From the NCBI RefSeq assembly GCF_007829885.1, contig NZ_VIWW01000001.1, forward strand, positions 3,162,001 to 3,226,000: a DNA stretch of 64,000 nucleotides, in the 5' to 3' direction. Positions 57,220 to 64,000 of the stretch are shown here, piece by piece. How positions within the stretch are numbered: the first letter of the stretch is position 1; each line of letters opens with the position of its first letter. Source of the stretch: Streptomyces brevispora (GTDB taxonomy: Bacteria; Actinomycetota; Actinomycetes; Streptomycetales; Streptomycetaceae). The position numbers and the translations under genes are program-made. The notes below the pieces were generated by a model, which was not told the origin of the DNA, did no database searches, and saw nothing but the letters and a program-made list of their open reading frames with translations.

Positions 57220-58802
57220 ACGTCATGTTCGCCGACGAACTGCTTGAGCGGCGGCGGGACAGCGCGGCCACGGCCGTCGTCGACCTGGAGACCGGCGAGC
57301 AGGTCTCGTACCGGACCCTCGCCCGGCGCGTCCAAGCCCTGACCGACCTCCTCACCGGGCTCGGCGTGGGCCGGGGCGGGTCCGTCGCGATGGTGATGGA
57401 CAAGTCCGCCGCCTCGGTGGCGGTCATGTGGGCCACACTGCGCCTCGGCGCCCGCTACGTACCGCTGGACGAGTCGCTGCCGGCGGCCCGGATCGCCCTG
57501 ATGCTCGGCACGTGCGCGCCCACGGCCACCCTGGTCCAGCCCTGCTACCGGGAGCTGATCGACGGGGTGCCGGCCGGGGCGGTGGTCACGGTGGGCGCGG
57601 GCCGCGTGGACACCGGCACCGGCTGGGACCCCGTGGCCGAGACCGAGCCGAGGCCGGCCGGCAGGTCCGGCCGGAGCCCCGACGACCACGCGTACGTCGT
57701 CTTCACCTCCGGCTCGACCGGCTCCCCCAAGGGCGTCGTGATCAGCCACCGGTCGATGTGCTCCCTGCTGACCGGGGTGCAGGAGACCGTCGGCTTCGAG
57801 GACGGCATGCGCTTCCTCAACGTGGCACCGCTCTTCTTCGACGCCTCCGTCGTCGACCTGTGGTCGACCTTCCTGGTGGGCGGCAGCGTCCATCTGATGC
57901 CCCGGCTGCGCATGCCCACCCAGATCACCCGGGCCATCGAGGAGTGGCGGATCACCGATGCGCTGCTCGTGCCGTCCGTGATCCGGATGCTGGTGGGCCG
58001 GTTCAGCGACGCCGGGCGGCGCGACCTCGGCTCGCTGCGGCGGCTCTGGTTCGGCGGCGAGTCGTGCCCGGTGTCGGTCCTGGAGGCGTTCGCCGCCCTC
58101 GTACCGGGACTGCGCTACGTGCACGGGTACGGGCCCACCGAGACCACGCACAGCGCCACGCTCTTCCTCACCGACACACCCGGCAAGCACGGCGAGGAGT
58201 TCTTGCCCATCGGCCATCCACTGCCGGCCGTCGACGTGCTCGTCGTCGACGACGAACTGCGGCCGGTGGACGACGGGGAGACGGGCGAACTCCTCATCGG
58301 CGGACCGCAGGTGATGGTGGGCTACTGCGGCGAGCCGGAGCGTACGGCCCGGTCCGTCGTCGAACTCCCGGCCGGCGCAGGGGGCCGCTACTACCGCTCC
58401 GGCGACTACGTGTGCCGGCGGCGGGAGGACGGCGCCCTGGTCTTCCTGGGCCGACGCGACGACGCCCTGAAGATCAACGGCAATCTCGTCCACCTCTCCG
58501 AGGTGGAGGCGGCGACCCTGGCCGTCGGCTGGGTGACGGACTGCTGCGCGGTCCCGGTCGCCCACCCGCTGACCGGCCGCGCGATCACGCTCTTCGTGCT
58601 GGGCCGGCAGGACGGCGGCACGGGCCCGCGTGAGGAGGAGCTGCGCCGTGAACTCGCGCTGCGGCTGCCCGAATACATGCTGCCGGCCCGGATCGAGTTC
58701 CTGGCCGACGGGGACGTGAGCCTGACGCCGTCCGGCAAGCTCGACCGCGCCCGGCTGCGGACGGTCGCGGACGCGAGCGGGAAAGGGACGGAGTCCAGTT
58801 GA
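57216..58802 (+). CDS. Free-standing amino-acid adenylation (A) domain
   Basis: The 528-aa protein contains the NRPS core motifs: YVVFTSGSTGSPKGVVISH (A3), NVAPLFFDASVVDLW (A4, with the Asp that binds alpha-amino groups), YVHGYGPTETTHS (A5), YYRSGDYVCRR (A7), FLGRRDDALKINGNLVHLSEVE (A8) and TPSGKLDR (A10, catalytic Lys). There is no condensation or carrier domain. It should activate one amino acid and load the carrier at 56355. The substrate code cannot be given safely by eye, but the A4 Asp argues for an amino acid. Confidence 0.88.
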   Translation: MNVMFADELLERRRDSAATAVVDLETGEQVSYRTLARRVQALTDLLTGLGVGRGGSVAMVMDKSAASVAVMWATLRLGARYVPLDESLPAARIALMLGTCAPTATLVQPCYRELIDGVPAGAVVTVGAGRVDTGTGWDPVAETEPRPAGRSGRSPDDHAYVVFTSGSTGSPKGVVISHRSMCSLLTGVQETVGFEDGMRFLNVAPLFFDASVVDLWSTFLVGGSVHLMPRLRMPTQITRAIEEWRITDALLVPSVIRMLVGRFSDAGRRDLGSLRRLWFGGESCPVSVLEAFAALVPGLRYVHGYGPTETTHSATLFLTDTPGKHGEEFLPIGHPLPAVDVLVVDDELRPVDDGETGELLIGGPQVMVGYCGEPERTARSVVELPAGAGGRYYRSGDYVCRRREDGALVFLGRRDDALKINGNLVHLSEVEAATLAVGWVTDCCAVPVAHPLTGRAITLFVLGRQDGGTGPREEELRRELALRLPEYMLPARIEFLADGDVSLTPSGKLDRARLRTVADASGKGTESS

Positions 58803-60217
58803 CGGACGCGGAGCTGGCCCGCTTCGAGCGGTGCGGCGTGGTGACGGTCGTGCCCCGCTCGGCCACCGGGCTCGCGCTCGGCGACGATCCCGCGCTGCTC
58901 CTGCGGCACCGGGTGGCGGAGTTCCTCCCGGCGCCCGGCACCGTGGACCGGCTGGCCGGCGCGTACGCCCGCGAAGGGCTCACGGTCGAGGCACGGACCG
59001 AGGTCGGCCTCACCGTCTCAGGTGACCCCACCCTGCTCGCGGAGGTCTTCGGCCACCCGGTGCGCCCGGTGCGGAACAAGTACATCCGGGGCACGGTCCG
59101 CTACGAGTTCGCCGCGGCGGGCCCCCTCCGCTCCCGGCTCCACACCGATCTGGTCGAGGAGGTACGGGTCCCCCGAGCGGGCTTCGAGCTGAGCGCCCGG
59201 GCCCCGGCCCCGGGCGGTGTCGCCGCGACCCCGGCCGCGCCTGTCGGCGCCACCCCGCCCCTTGCCCACGACGCGCGGTACCTGTGGCTGCCCGAGGACG
59301 CGGTCCGCGTCGCGGGGGCCGGCCGACCGCACGCGGCCGGGATCCGGGGCGGCGGGGTCCGGGTCGTGATGGTCGACACCGGCCTGTACGACCATCCGCA
59401 CCACCGCGCCCACGGCTACCGCACGACGGTCGTCCCGGCGCTGTCCGCCCTCGATCCCGCCGTGGACGAACGCGGCCACGGCACCGCCATGTCGGCGCTG
59501 CTGCTCGCGGTCGCACCGGAGGCCGCGCTCACCATGGTCAAGATGGCCTGCGAGAGCTTCTCCTTCCCGGTGGCGGCCTTCCAGCGGGCGGTGGAGCTGG
59601 CGCCGGACGTCATCTCGTGCAGCTGGGGCACCCTGCGCGCGGAGCCGCACCTCCACCTGGAGGTCGCGAACGCGGTGCGGCGCGGGATCACGGTCCTGTT
59701 CGCCGCCGGGAACGGCTCCACGGACCGGCGTACCGCCATGTTTCAGTCGGTGGCGACGCCGGGCGCGATCACGGTGGGCGGGGTCCACGTCGGGCCGGAC
59801 GGACGGAGGCGGGCCGCCGACCTGGCGTCCAGCTACCGCTCGGACGTCTTCCCCGGCCGACGGGTCCCCGACCTGTCCGGGCCGTGCGGCATGCTGCCGA
59901 ACGGCGACTACGTCGTGTTCCCGACCCAGCCGGGGTGCATGTTCGACCGCCGCAACAGCGCGTACGACGGGACCGCCCCCGACGACGGCTGGCTGGTGTC
60001 CAGCGGGACGTCGGGGGCGACGGCGTACGCGGCCGGGGTGGTGGCGCTCGCGGTGCAGCAGGGCATCGGCAAGGGTCGTGCACTGACCACGGCGGACCTG
60101 GCGGACGCCTGTCTGCCGGTGACGGAGGGGCTGACGACGACCGGCGACGACTGCGGCGGGGTCTGCCCGAACGAGGCGGTGGGCCACGGCCTGCTCACGG
60201 CCTCGCCCACCGCCTGA
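58799..60217 (+). CDS. Subtilisin-like serine protease (S8), apparently cytosolic
   Basis: The 472-aa protein carries the S8 triad: Asp193 in VMVDTGLYDHPH, His227 in RGHGTAMS and Ser405 in SGTSGATAYAAG, with oxyanion Asn in AAGNGST. The first 190 residues form a separate domain that may act as a propeptide or substrate-binding part. No signal peptide or membrane helix is visible. It starts at TTG 58799 overlapping the adenylation gene stop. A protease at the end of such an operon may mature a peptide intermediate or the 49-aa protein; that is speculative. Confidence 0.85.
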   Translation: MTDAELARFERCGVVTVVPRSATGLALGDDPALLLRHRVAEFLPAPGTVDRLAGAYAREGLTVEARTEVGLTVSGDPTLLAEVFGHPVRPVRNKYIRGTVRYEFAAAGPLRSRLHTDLVEEVRVPRAGFELSARAPAPGGVAATPAAPVGATPPLAHDARYLWLPEDAVRVAGAGRPHAAGIRGGGVRVVMVDTGLYDHPHHRAHGYRTTVVPALSALDPAVDERGHGTAMSALLLAVAPEAALTMVKMACESFSFPVAAFQRAVELAPDVISCSWGTLRAEPHLHLEVANAVRRGITVLFAAGNGSTDRRTAMFQSVATPGAITVGGVHVGPDGRRRAADLASSYRSDVFPGRRVPDLSGPCGMLPNGDYVVFPTQPGCMFDRRNSAYDGTAPDDGWLVSSGTSGATAYAAGVVALAVQQGIGKGRALTTADLADACLPVTEGLTTTGDDCGGVCPNEAVGHGLLTASPTA

Positions 60218-60243
60218 GTGCCCGCTGCCCGGAACGCACGGGG

Positions 60244-61329
60244 TCAGACGAGGCGTCGCATCCAGCCGTAGTGATCCTCGGCGCGCCCGAACTGGATGTC
60301 GGTGAGGCTGCGGCGCAGCCCCATGGTGACCGAGTCCTCGGCGCCGGTGTCCGGGGCGGTCACCTCGCCGTCTTCCCAGACGAGGCGGCCGACGGGAGTG
60401 ACGACCGCGCCGGTGCCGCAGGCGAACACCTCACGGATGTCGCCGGTGCGGGCGCCCTCCTGCCACTCGCGGATGTCGATGGGCCGCTCCTCGACGTCGA
60501 GGCCGAGATCCTTGGCGAGGGTGAGGACGGATGCGCGGGTGACGCCCTCCAGGATGGTGCCGAGCTCGGGAGTGATGAGACGACCGTCGCGGGTCACGAA
60601 GTACAGATTCATGCCGCCGAGTTCCTCGACGTACCGTCCCTCGGCGGCGTCCAGGAAACAGACCTGGTCGCAACCGTGCTCATCGGCCTCCAGCATGGGC
60701 GCGAGGCTGGCGGCGTAGTTGCCACCGCACTTCGCGGCGCCGGTGCCGCCGCGCCCGGCCCGGGCGTACTGGCGGGAGAGCCAGATGGACACGGGCTTGA
60801 CGCCACCGGAGAAATACGGGCCGACCGGCGAGGCGATGACCATGTACGTGACCTCGGCGGCGGGCCGCACACCGAGGAACGCCTCGGAGGCGAACATGAA
60901 CGGCCGCAGGTAGAGGCTCTGTTCGTCCTTGTCGGGTACCCAGTCGCGGTCGGCGCGCACAAGCTCGGTGACGGAGTCGAGGAAGACGTCGACAGGCAGC
61001 TCGGGCAGGGCCAGGCGGCGGGCCGAGCGGTTGAAGCGTTCGCCGTTGGCCTCGGGCCGGAAGGTCCACACCGAGCCGTCCGCATGGCGGTAGGCCTTCA
61101 TTCCCTCGAAGATCTCCTGCGCGTAGTGCAGGACGGCGGCGGCCGGGTGCATGGGAATGGGGGCGAACGGCACGACGGCGGCGTCTCGCCAGCCACCGTC
61201 CTTCGTCCACACGGCACGGGCCATGTGATCGGTGAAGTACTGCCCAAATTTGGGATCTTCCAGGATCTCGGCGCGACGGGCGCGACTCACAGGGCTGGGG
61301 TTGGCCTCGAACGCGAACCGCACACTCAT
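60244..61329 (-). CDS. BCAT-type aminotransferase 3 (IlvE-like, complete)
   Basis: The 361-aa protein is a full branched-chain aminotransferase (MSVRFAFEANPSP start, HYAQEIFEGMKAYR, SLYLRPFMFASEAFLG, GRGGTGAAKCGGNYAASL with K200, VEELGGMNLYFVTRDG, EVFACGTGAVVTPVG). It converges on the protease gene. It may be the pathway's supplier of a branched-chain amino acid or a duplicate housekeeping enzyme placed near the cluster. ATG 61329 is preceded by GAGAGGG. Confidence 0.92.
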   Translation of the reverse strand: MSVRFAFEANPSPVSRARRAEILEDPKFGQYFTDHMARAVWTKDGGWRDAAVVPFAPIPMHPAAAVLHYAQEIFEGMKAYRHADGSVWTFRPEANGERFNRSARRLALPELPVDVFLDSVTELVRADRDWVPDKDEQSLYLRPFMFASEAFLGVRPAAEVTYMVIASPVGPYFSGGVKPVSIWLSRQYARAGRGGTGAAKCGGNYAASLAPMLEADEHGCDQVCFLDAAEGRYVEELGGMNLYFVTRDGRLITPELGTILEGVTRASVLTLAKDLGLDVEERPIDIREWQEGARTGDIREVFACGTGAVVTPVGRLVWEDGEVTAPDTGAEDSVTMGLRRSLTDIQFGRAEDHYGWMRRLV

Positions 61330-61423
61330 CGCGGGGACCCTCTCGGTTCCGTGGTGCATTGTTGGGCAGCGGCAGGCACCCTAGCCTGCGACCGGTCGTG
61401 CAGCAAGGAGATTGGATCTCGGA

Positions 61424-61873
61424 GTGGCGCCTCACCTGACATGGACAGAAGGCCTGGTCGGCAGGCGGGTTCTGTGCGTGGGCACGGACTTGATGGACGT
61501 GGCGGAGATGCGGGGCGTCCTCTCCCGCCAACCGTCCTTCATGGCAAAGGTGTTCACCGATGCGGAGCGCGCCTACTGCGACATGCTGGACGACCCGGCG
61601 GAGCGGTACGCGGTCCGGTTCGCGGCGAAGGAGGCGGTGTTGAAGGCACTGGGTACGGGCCTCGCCGGTTCGGCCCTCACGGACATCGAGGTCCGGCGGG
61701 CCCCGACGGGCAAGCCCTCCCTCCACCTCACGGGCCGCGCGGCGGCGCTCGCGGAAACGGCGGGCATCCGCTCCTGGCTGATCAGTCTCACCCATACGGC
61801 GACATTGGCGCACGCCTTGGTGGCGGGGGTGGGGGATGTGGGGGATGAGGCCGGCAGGGAAGTGTCCCCGTGA
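61424..61873 (+). CDS. AcpS-type 4'-phosphopantetheinyl transferase
   Basis: The 149-aa protein shows GTDLMDVAEMRGVLSR and RFAAKEAVLKALGTGLAGS, the two AcpS motifs, with metal Asp and Glu present. It attaches phosphopantetheine to carrier proteins; the cluster's carrier at 56355 is a candidate. It could also be the genome's housekeeping AcpS, since position alone does not decide. GTG 61424 has AAGGAG 13 nt upstream; a TTG at 61412 is less likely. Confidence 0.82.
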   Translation: MAPHLTWTEGLVGRRVLCVGTDLMDVAEMRGVLSRQPSFMAKVFTDAERAYCDMLDDPAERYAVRFAAKEAVLKALGTGLAGSALTDIEVRRAPTGKPSLHLTGRAAALAETAGIRSWLISLTHTATLAHALVAGVGDVGDEAGREVSP

Positions 61874-61984
61874 CCATGGATGCGTTCTCGCTGCGCCGCG
61901 GGAGACCGTTCCTGCTGGTGGCGCAGGTGTGCAGGCGTGCGGGCGTGCCTCGTGGGGCGCGAGGGAGCCCAGCGGATGTGCTTA

Positions 61985-62113
61985 CGCGGGCTGCGACGGC
62001 CGGTGCGCCGGGTGTGGCCGAGGACGCCGTGCTCGCGGGCGACGTCGGTCATCGTCCGTCCCGAAGAGCACACAAGTTCGATCGCGTCCCGCTTGTGCCG
62101 GTCTTGTACTCGT
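61985..62113 (-). pseudogene. Transposase fragment, IS3-type OrfA-like HTH
   Basis: The minus-strand frame reads VQDRHKRDAIELVCSSGRTM then TDVAREHGVLG, like the N-terminal helix-turn-helix of IS3-family OrfA (R-x-A-I-E-L-V, T-x-x-x-V-A-R-E-L-G-V). No complete ORF or inverted ends are visible, so only a fragment remains. It abuts the YdcF fragment at 62118. Confidence 0.6.
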
Positions 62114-62117
62114 CCGA

Positions 62118-62276
62118 GTGCTGCTGGTCTCCAAGCCCCACATGGAACGGCGGTCGTTCGCGACCGCCCGCAAGCTGTGGCCCGACGTCGAGATCCTCTG
62201 CGCGTCGGAGCCGCTGGAGTTCGACGACTACGTGATGTCCATGGGCGGCGAGAAGCACGTCCTGGACATGCCGACG
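62118..62276 (+). pseudogene. YdcF/DUF218 gene fragment
   Basis: VLLVSKPHMERRSFATARKL and CASEPLEFDDYVMSMGGE match the middle of YdcF-like proteins. Neither end of such a protein is present in frame. It is broken at the 5' side by the transposase fragment and changes to unrelated sequence after about 62276. Confidence 0.65.
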
Positions 62277-62351
62277 AAGTTGTTCGCGGCGGACTTCTGG
62301 AGGGAGTGCGAAGCGACGGACGGCAAGCGAGGCATGCTCGCGGATCCGGCC

Positions 62352-62860
62352 TCAGCAGCGGCCAGGGCGCGCGTACACCGTGATCTCCGAACCGCCGACC
62401 GATTGCTCGCTGCACGCCTCGAAGCGGTCGGCGAGTGTCTCCCGCTTCACACGGGGCATGGGGTCGTCCTCCACAACGACGCCGGGTGGTGAGGCGACGG
62501 CGCTGATCCGGTGGCGCGCGAGCATTCGAGCGCGGAGCTCGCGGGGCCCACTTCGGTGCCGTACAGGCTGTGCGAGGCGAGCGGGTTGTGCGCCCGTGCG
62601 AGATCCCACCCCGCGATGGGCGCCGTATCGGCGAGTTCCCAGGCCCTGCGCTTCACGGACAGGTAGACCACGCCGTCGTCGGGCTGGGTGGTCTCGCGCA
62701 GGACGGCGGCGAGTGCATTCATGTTGTCCGAGCGGCTCGCGGAAGTTCGCAGCTCAAGGGCAGTCGGCGTCAGTGCCGCGCAGGCGAGGACGCCCACGAC
62801 GATCGCGCCCGCACGGATCCCGCGCCCGCACCCGCGCCGTGCAGGCCGCGACCCGCGCAC
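62352..62860 (-). pseudogene. Glycosyltransferase/membrane protein C-terminal remnant, frameshifted
   Basis: One minus-strand frame holds a membrane-helix-like part (IRAGAIVVGVLACAALTPTALEL) and VVYLSVKRRAWELADTAP; another frame continues with ARHRISAVASPPG...DPMPRVKRETLADRFEACSEQSVGG. The two pieces look like one protein split by a frameshift, as in the C-terminal part of actinobacterial membrane mannosyltransferases. No start or intact N-terminal half is present. Confidence 0.55.
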
Positions 62861-62941
62861 CGCGACTTCGAGGACTCCACCGAACCCGACGATTCATGTT
62901 GTTGGCGACAACTTCAACCTCACTTATCCATAGGGGGATCC

Positions 62942-63655
62942 ATGAGCATCAGCCACACCATCTTCATTAGCCCCGGCCAGCCAGTAGAAAGACTTATTTC
63001 CGACATCGGGTCCGCGTGCGGGGCCCTGCTGCATGTCAAGACGCCCGGATATATTGACGTCGCCGAGTTCGCCCGCGGCGGTCTGCCCGCAGCGGCGGAC
63101 ACCCACGACGGCAACACCTGGACCGATGGGCACTGCTGGCTCTACTGCGGTCAGGGCTGGACCCGCGTTCTGTGGATCGGCCCCGTGAGTGTGGCCAGCG
63201 GCCAGGAGGCCATGTACGCCTGCGGACCGTGCATCCGCGCCCTACAGGAACAGGTCTGGCAGTCCATACTCCTGCACGATGAACCAACTCGTCTGGCACC
63301 TCTGAGCACTTCCGTGGCGGCCGAGCAGTCTGCCGGATGCCGCGTGGGGAGGCATCGAGCGCGGGGCGGTCTGTTGCGTCGCGGGTGGGGCCGGCGGGGG
63401 AATCCTGTCCGTGCAAGTCCGCAGTGTCTGTTCTGTGCAACTGAGACCAACACTGAGACCACATACGTCGAAGGCCCCCGCAGCGAGCTGCGGGGGCCTT
63501 CGACGTATTGCCCGGTGAGAGCAATGGCGGAGGATACGAGATTCGAACTCGTGAGGGGTTGCCCCCAACACGCTTTCCAAGTTTGTTGGTCCGGTCCGGG
63601 ACTCTGTCCGGCCTCGTTCACCTGCGTTCGGCTGCGTTCGGCTGCGGTCGATTGA
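62942..63655 (+). CDS. Hypothetical protein with probable chimeric C-terminus
   Basis: The frame starts at ATG 62942 after AGGGGGATCC. The first 115 or so residues (MSISHTIFISPGQPVERLI, GHCWLYCGQGWTRVLWIGPV, MYACGPCIRALQEQV) look like a real small actinobacterial protein. From about 63290 the frame runs through a strong hairpin and the tRNA-Ser fragment and becomes low-complexity, so the distal half is probably not native. The original stop was likely lost by rearrangement. Function unknown. Confidence 0.5.
   Translation: MSISHTIFISPGQPVERLISDIGSACGALLHVKTPGYIDVAEFARGGLPAAADTHDGNTWTDGHCWLYCGQGWTRVLWIGPVSVASGQEAMYACGPCIRALQEQVWQSILLHDEPTRLAPLSTSVAAEQSAGCRVGRHRARGGLLRRGWGRRGNPVRASPQCLFCATETNTETTYVEGPRSELRGPSTYCPVRAMAEDTRFELVRGCPQHAFQVCWSGPGLCPASFTCVRLRSAAVD
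63464..63507. terminator. Perfect 21-bp hairpin beside the tRNA-Ser(GGA) fragment
   Basis: TACGTCGAAGGCCCCCGCAGC pairs perfectly with its complement around a 2-nt loop. It lies 18 nt past the 3' end of the tRNA-Ser(GGA) remnant on the minus strand, so it is probably that tRNA's original terminator. Confidence 0.85.
63525..63580 (-). pseudogene. 3' fragment of tRNA-Ser(GGA), att-like
   Basis: On the minus strand the sequence runs TTGGAAAGCG (anticodon GGA), the long variable arm, GAGTTCGAATCTC T-arm and ATCCTCC-G-CCA with encoded CCA. The 5' anticodon stem and everything upstream is replaced. The break in the anticodon loop again suggests a tyrosine-recombinase attachment site; the element or its scar should lie to the right, where 63656-63904 shows no clear gene. 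Confidence 0.85.
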
Positions 63656-63904
63656 CGGGCGGCCTCTCGCTTCCGACCTCTCCCGAACGGGCCTGACCGT
63701 CGCTGAATGAGACGGAAACTGAGACGGTGCTCCCCATGAGCGAGACACCAGACCCCGGCAACCCGAACGGCCTCCAGGGATCGTCAGCAAGCTGACGATC
63801 CCTCATGCAAGATCGAGGCTAACGACACCCCTTCGACTGCGTCGGGCCCTTCTGCGTGAAAGGCCGAGCCTGACCGGGGCGGGGCTCCGACGGCGCACTG
63901 TCGA

Positions 63905-64000
63905 TCAGCGTGACGCGGGCGGGATGCTCTGCTCGTACTGGAAGACGTTGTAGGGGTCGTACTTCGCCTTGATCTCGCGCAGCCGCTCGAAGTGGCGTCT
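63905..64000 (-). CDS. FAD-linked oxidoreductase, berberine-bridge C-terminus (partial)
   Basis: The last 31 codons of a minus-strand gene read ...REIKAKYDPYNVFQYEQSIPPA... and stop at 63905. This is the BBE-type C-terminal signature (KYDPxNxFxxxQSIPP) of FAD-linked oxidases of the berberine-bridge family. The gene continues beyond the window. Confidence 0.75.
   Translation of the reverse strand, partial: RRHFERLREIKAKYDPYNVFQYEQSIPPASR

Noticed and set aside
56118..58565. 815-aa minus-strand ORF across the carrier, hydrolase and A-domain genes
   Set aside because: It is antisense to conserved core motifs, rich in His/Arg/Gly/Asp with no domain, and has no ribosome-binding site.

Overview
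The window is high-GC actinobacterial chromosome, most likely Streptomyces. The evidence is strong G/C preference at third codon positions, many GTG starts, ATGA/GTGA-coupled genes, a subtilisin-inhibitor (SSI) gene, an F420-type PPOX protein, tandem SigB/SigF-type sigma genes (sigF and a sigN-like neighbour), and the order tadA - tadA-associated gene - upp. Four intact tRNA genes (Ser-UGA, Ser-GCU, Arg-ACG, Ser-CGA) and four tRNA 3' fragments (Gly-CCC, Ser-UGA twice, Ser-GGA) show repeated use of tRNA genes as integration sites.

Layout. 1-1252: end of an HtrA-like protease, tRNA-Ser(UGA) and its terminator. 1158-4161: a roughly 3-kb lower-GC island bounded by 67-bp perfect direct repeats of the tRNA-Ser 3' half. 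It carries a PD-(D/E)XK endonuclease converging on a C5-cytosine methyltransferase, plus a 150-nt nested inverted repeat, and has no visible integrase. 4219-5723: a Prim-Pol protein and a small secreted protein. 5989-10891: five coupled genes (acyl-CoA dehydrogenase, MaoC/DUF35 fusion, second acyl-CoA dehydrogenase, MaoC, thiolase-like Ltp) matching the mycobacterial igr steroid side-chain set. They are followed by an ECF sigma factor and an acyl-CoA synthetase. 13806-18425: a very large PAS/kinase-like/receiver protein with no phosphoacceptor histidine. 18638-24112: SSI inhibitor, two tRNAs, an inverted tRNA-Ser att copy, an ECF41 sigma/oxidoreductase pair and a DUF2797 protein. 24222-34745: amidohydrolase, a response regulator with a truncated kinase, a secreted nuclease-fold protein, a TetR-controlled MFS pump, and a MarR - MFS - YceI operon. 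35304-45349: sigma genes, tRNA-Ser(CGA), tadA, upp, LytR_C protein, HhH-GPD repair protein and a phosphorothioate-type HNH restriction enzyme.

45835-61873 is the most interesting part: an apparently undescribed biosynthetic cluster. A minus-strand arm (ATP-grasp ligase, MFS exporter) faces a twelve-gene plus-strand run: a DUF6421-like protein, a BCAT-type aminotransferase, a BacA-type prephenate decarboxylase, a 49-aa ORF, a second ATP-grasp ligase, a BCAT homologue that has lost its PLP lysine, a ferredoxin, a HemN-like radical SAM enzyme, a carrier protein, an RBBP9-like hydrolase, a free-standing amino-acid adenylation domain and a cytosolic subtilase. A third BCAT and an AcpS-type transferase close it. 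I infer that prephenate is diverted to a non-aromatic keto acid, transaminated, loaded on the carrier, modified by radical chemistry, ligated by ATP-grasp enzymes and exported. The bacilysin enzymes BacB (cupin) and BacC/BacG (SDRs) are absent, so the product should differ.

The right end (61985-63904) is scar tissue: a transposase fragment, two broken genes, a chimeric ORF and a tRNA-Ser(GGA) fragment. A truncated berberine-type oxidoreductase gene runs off the edge.
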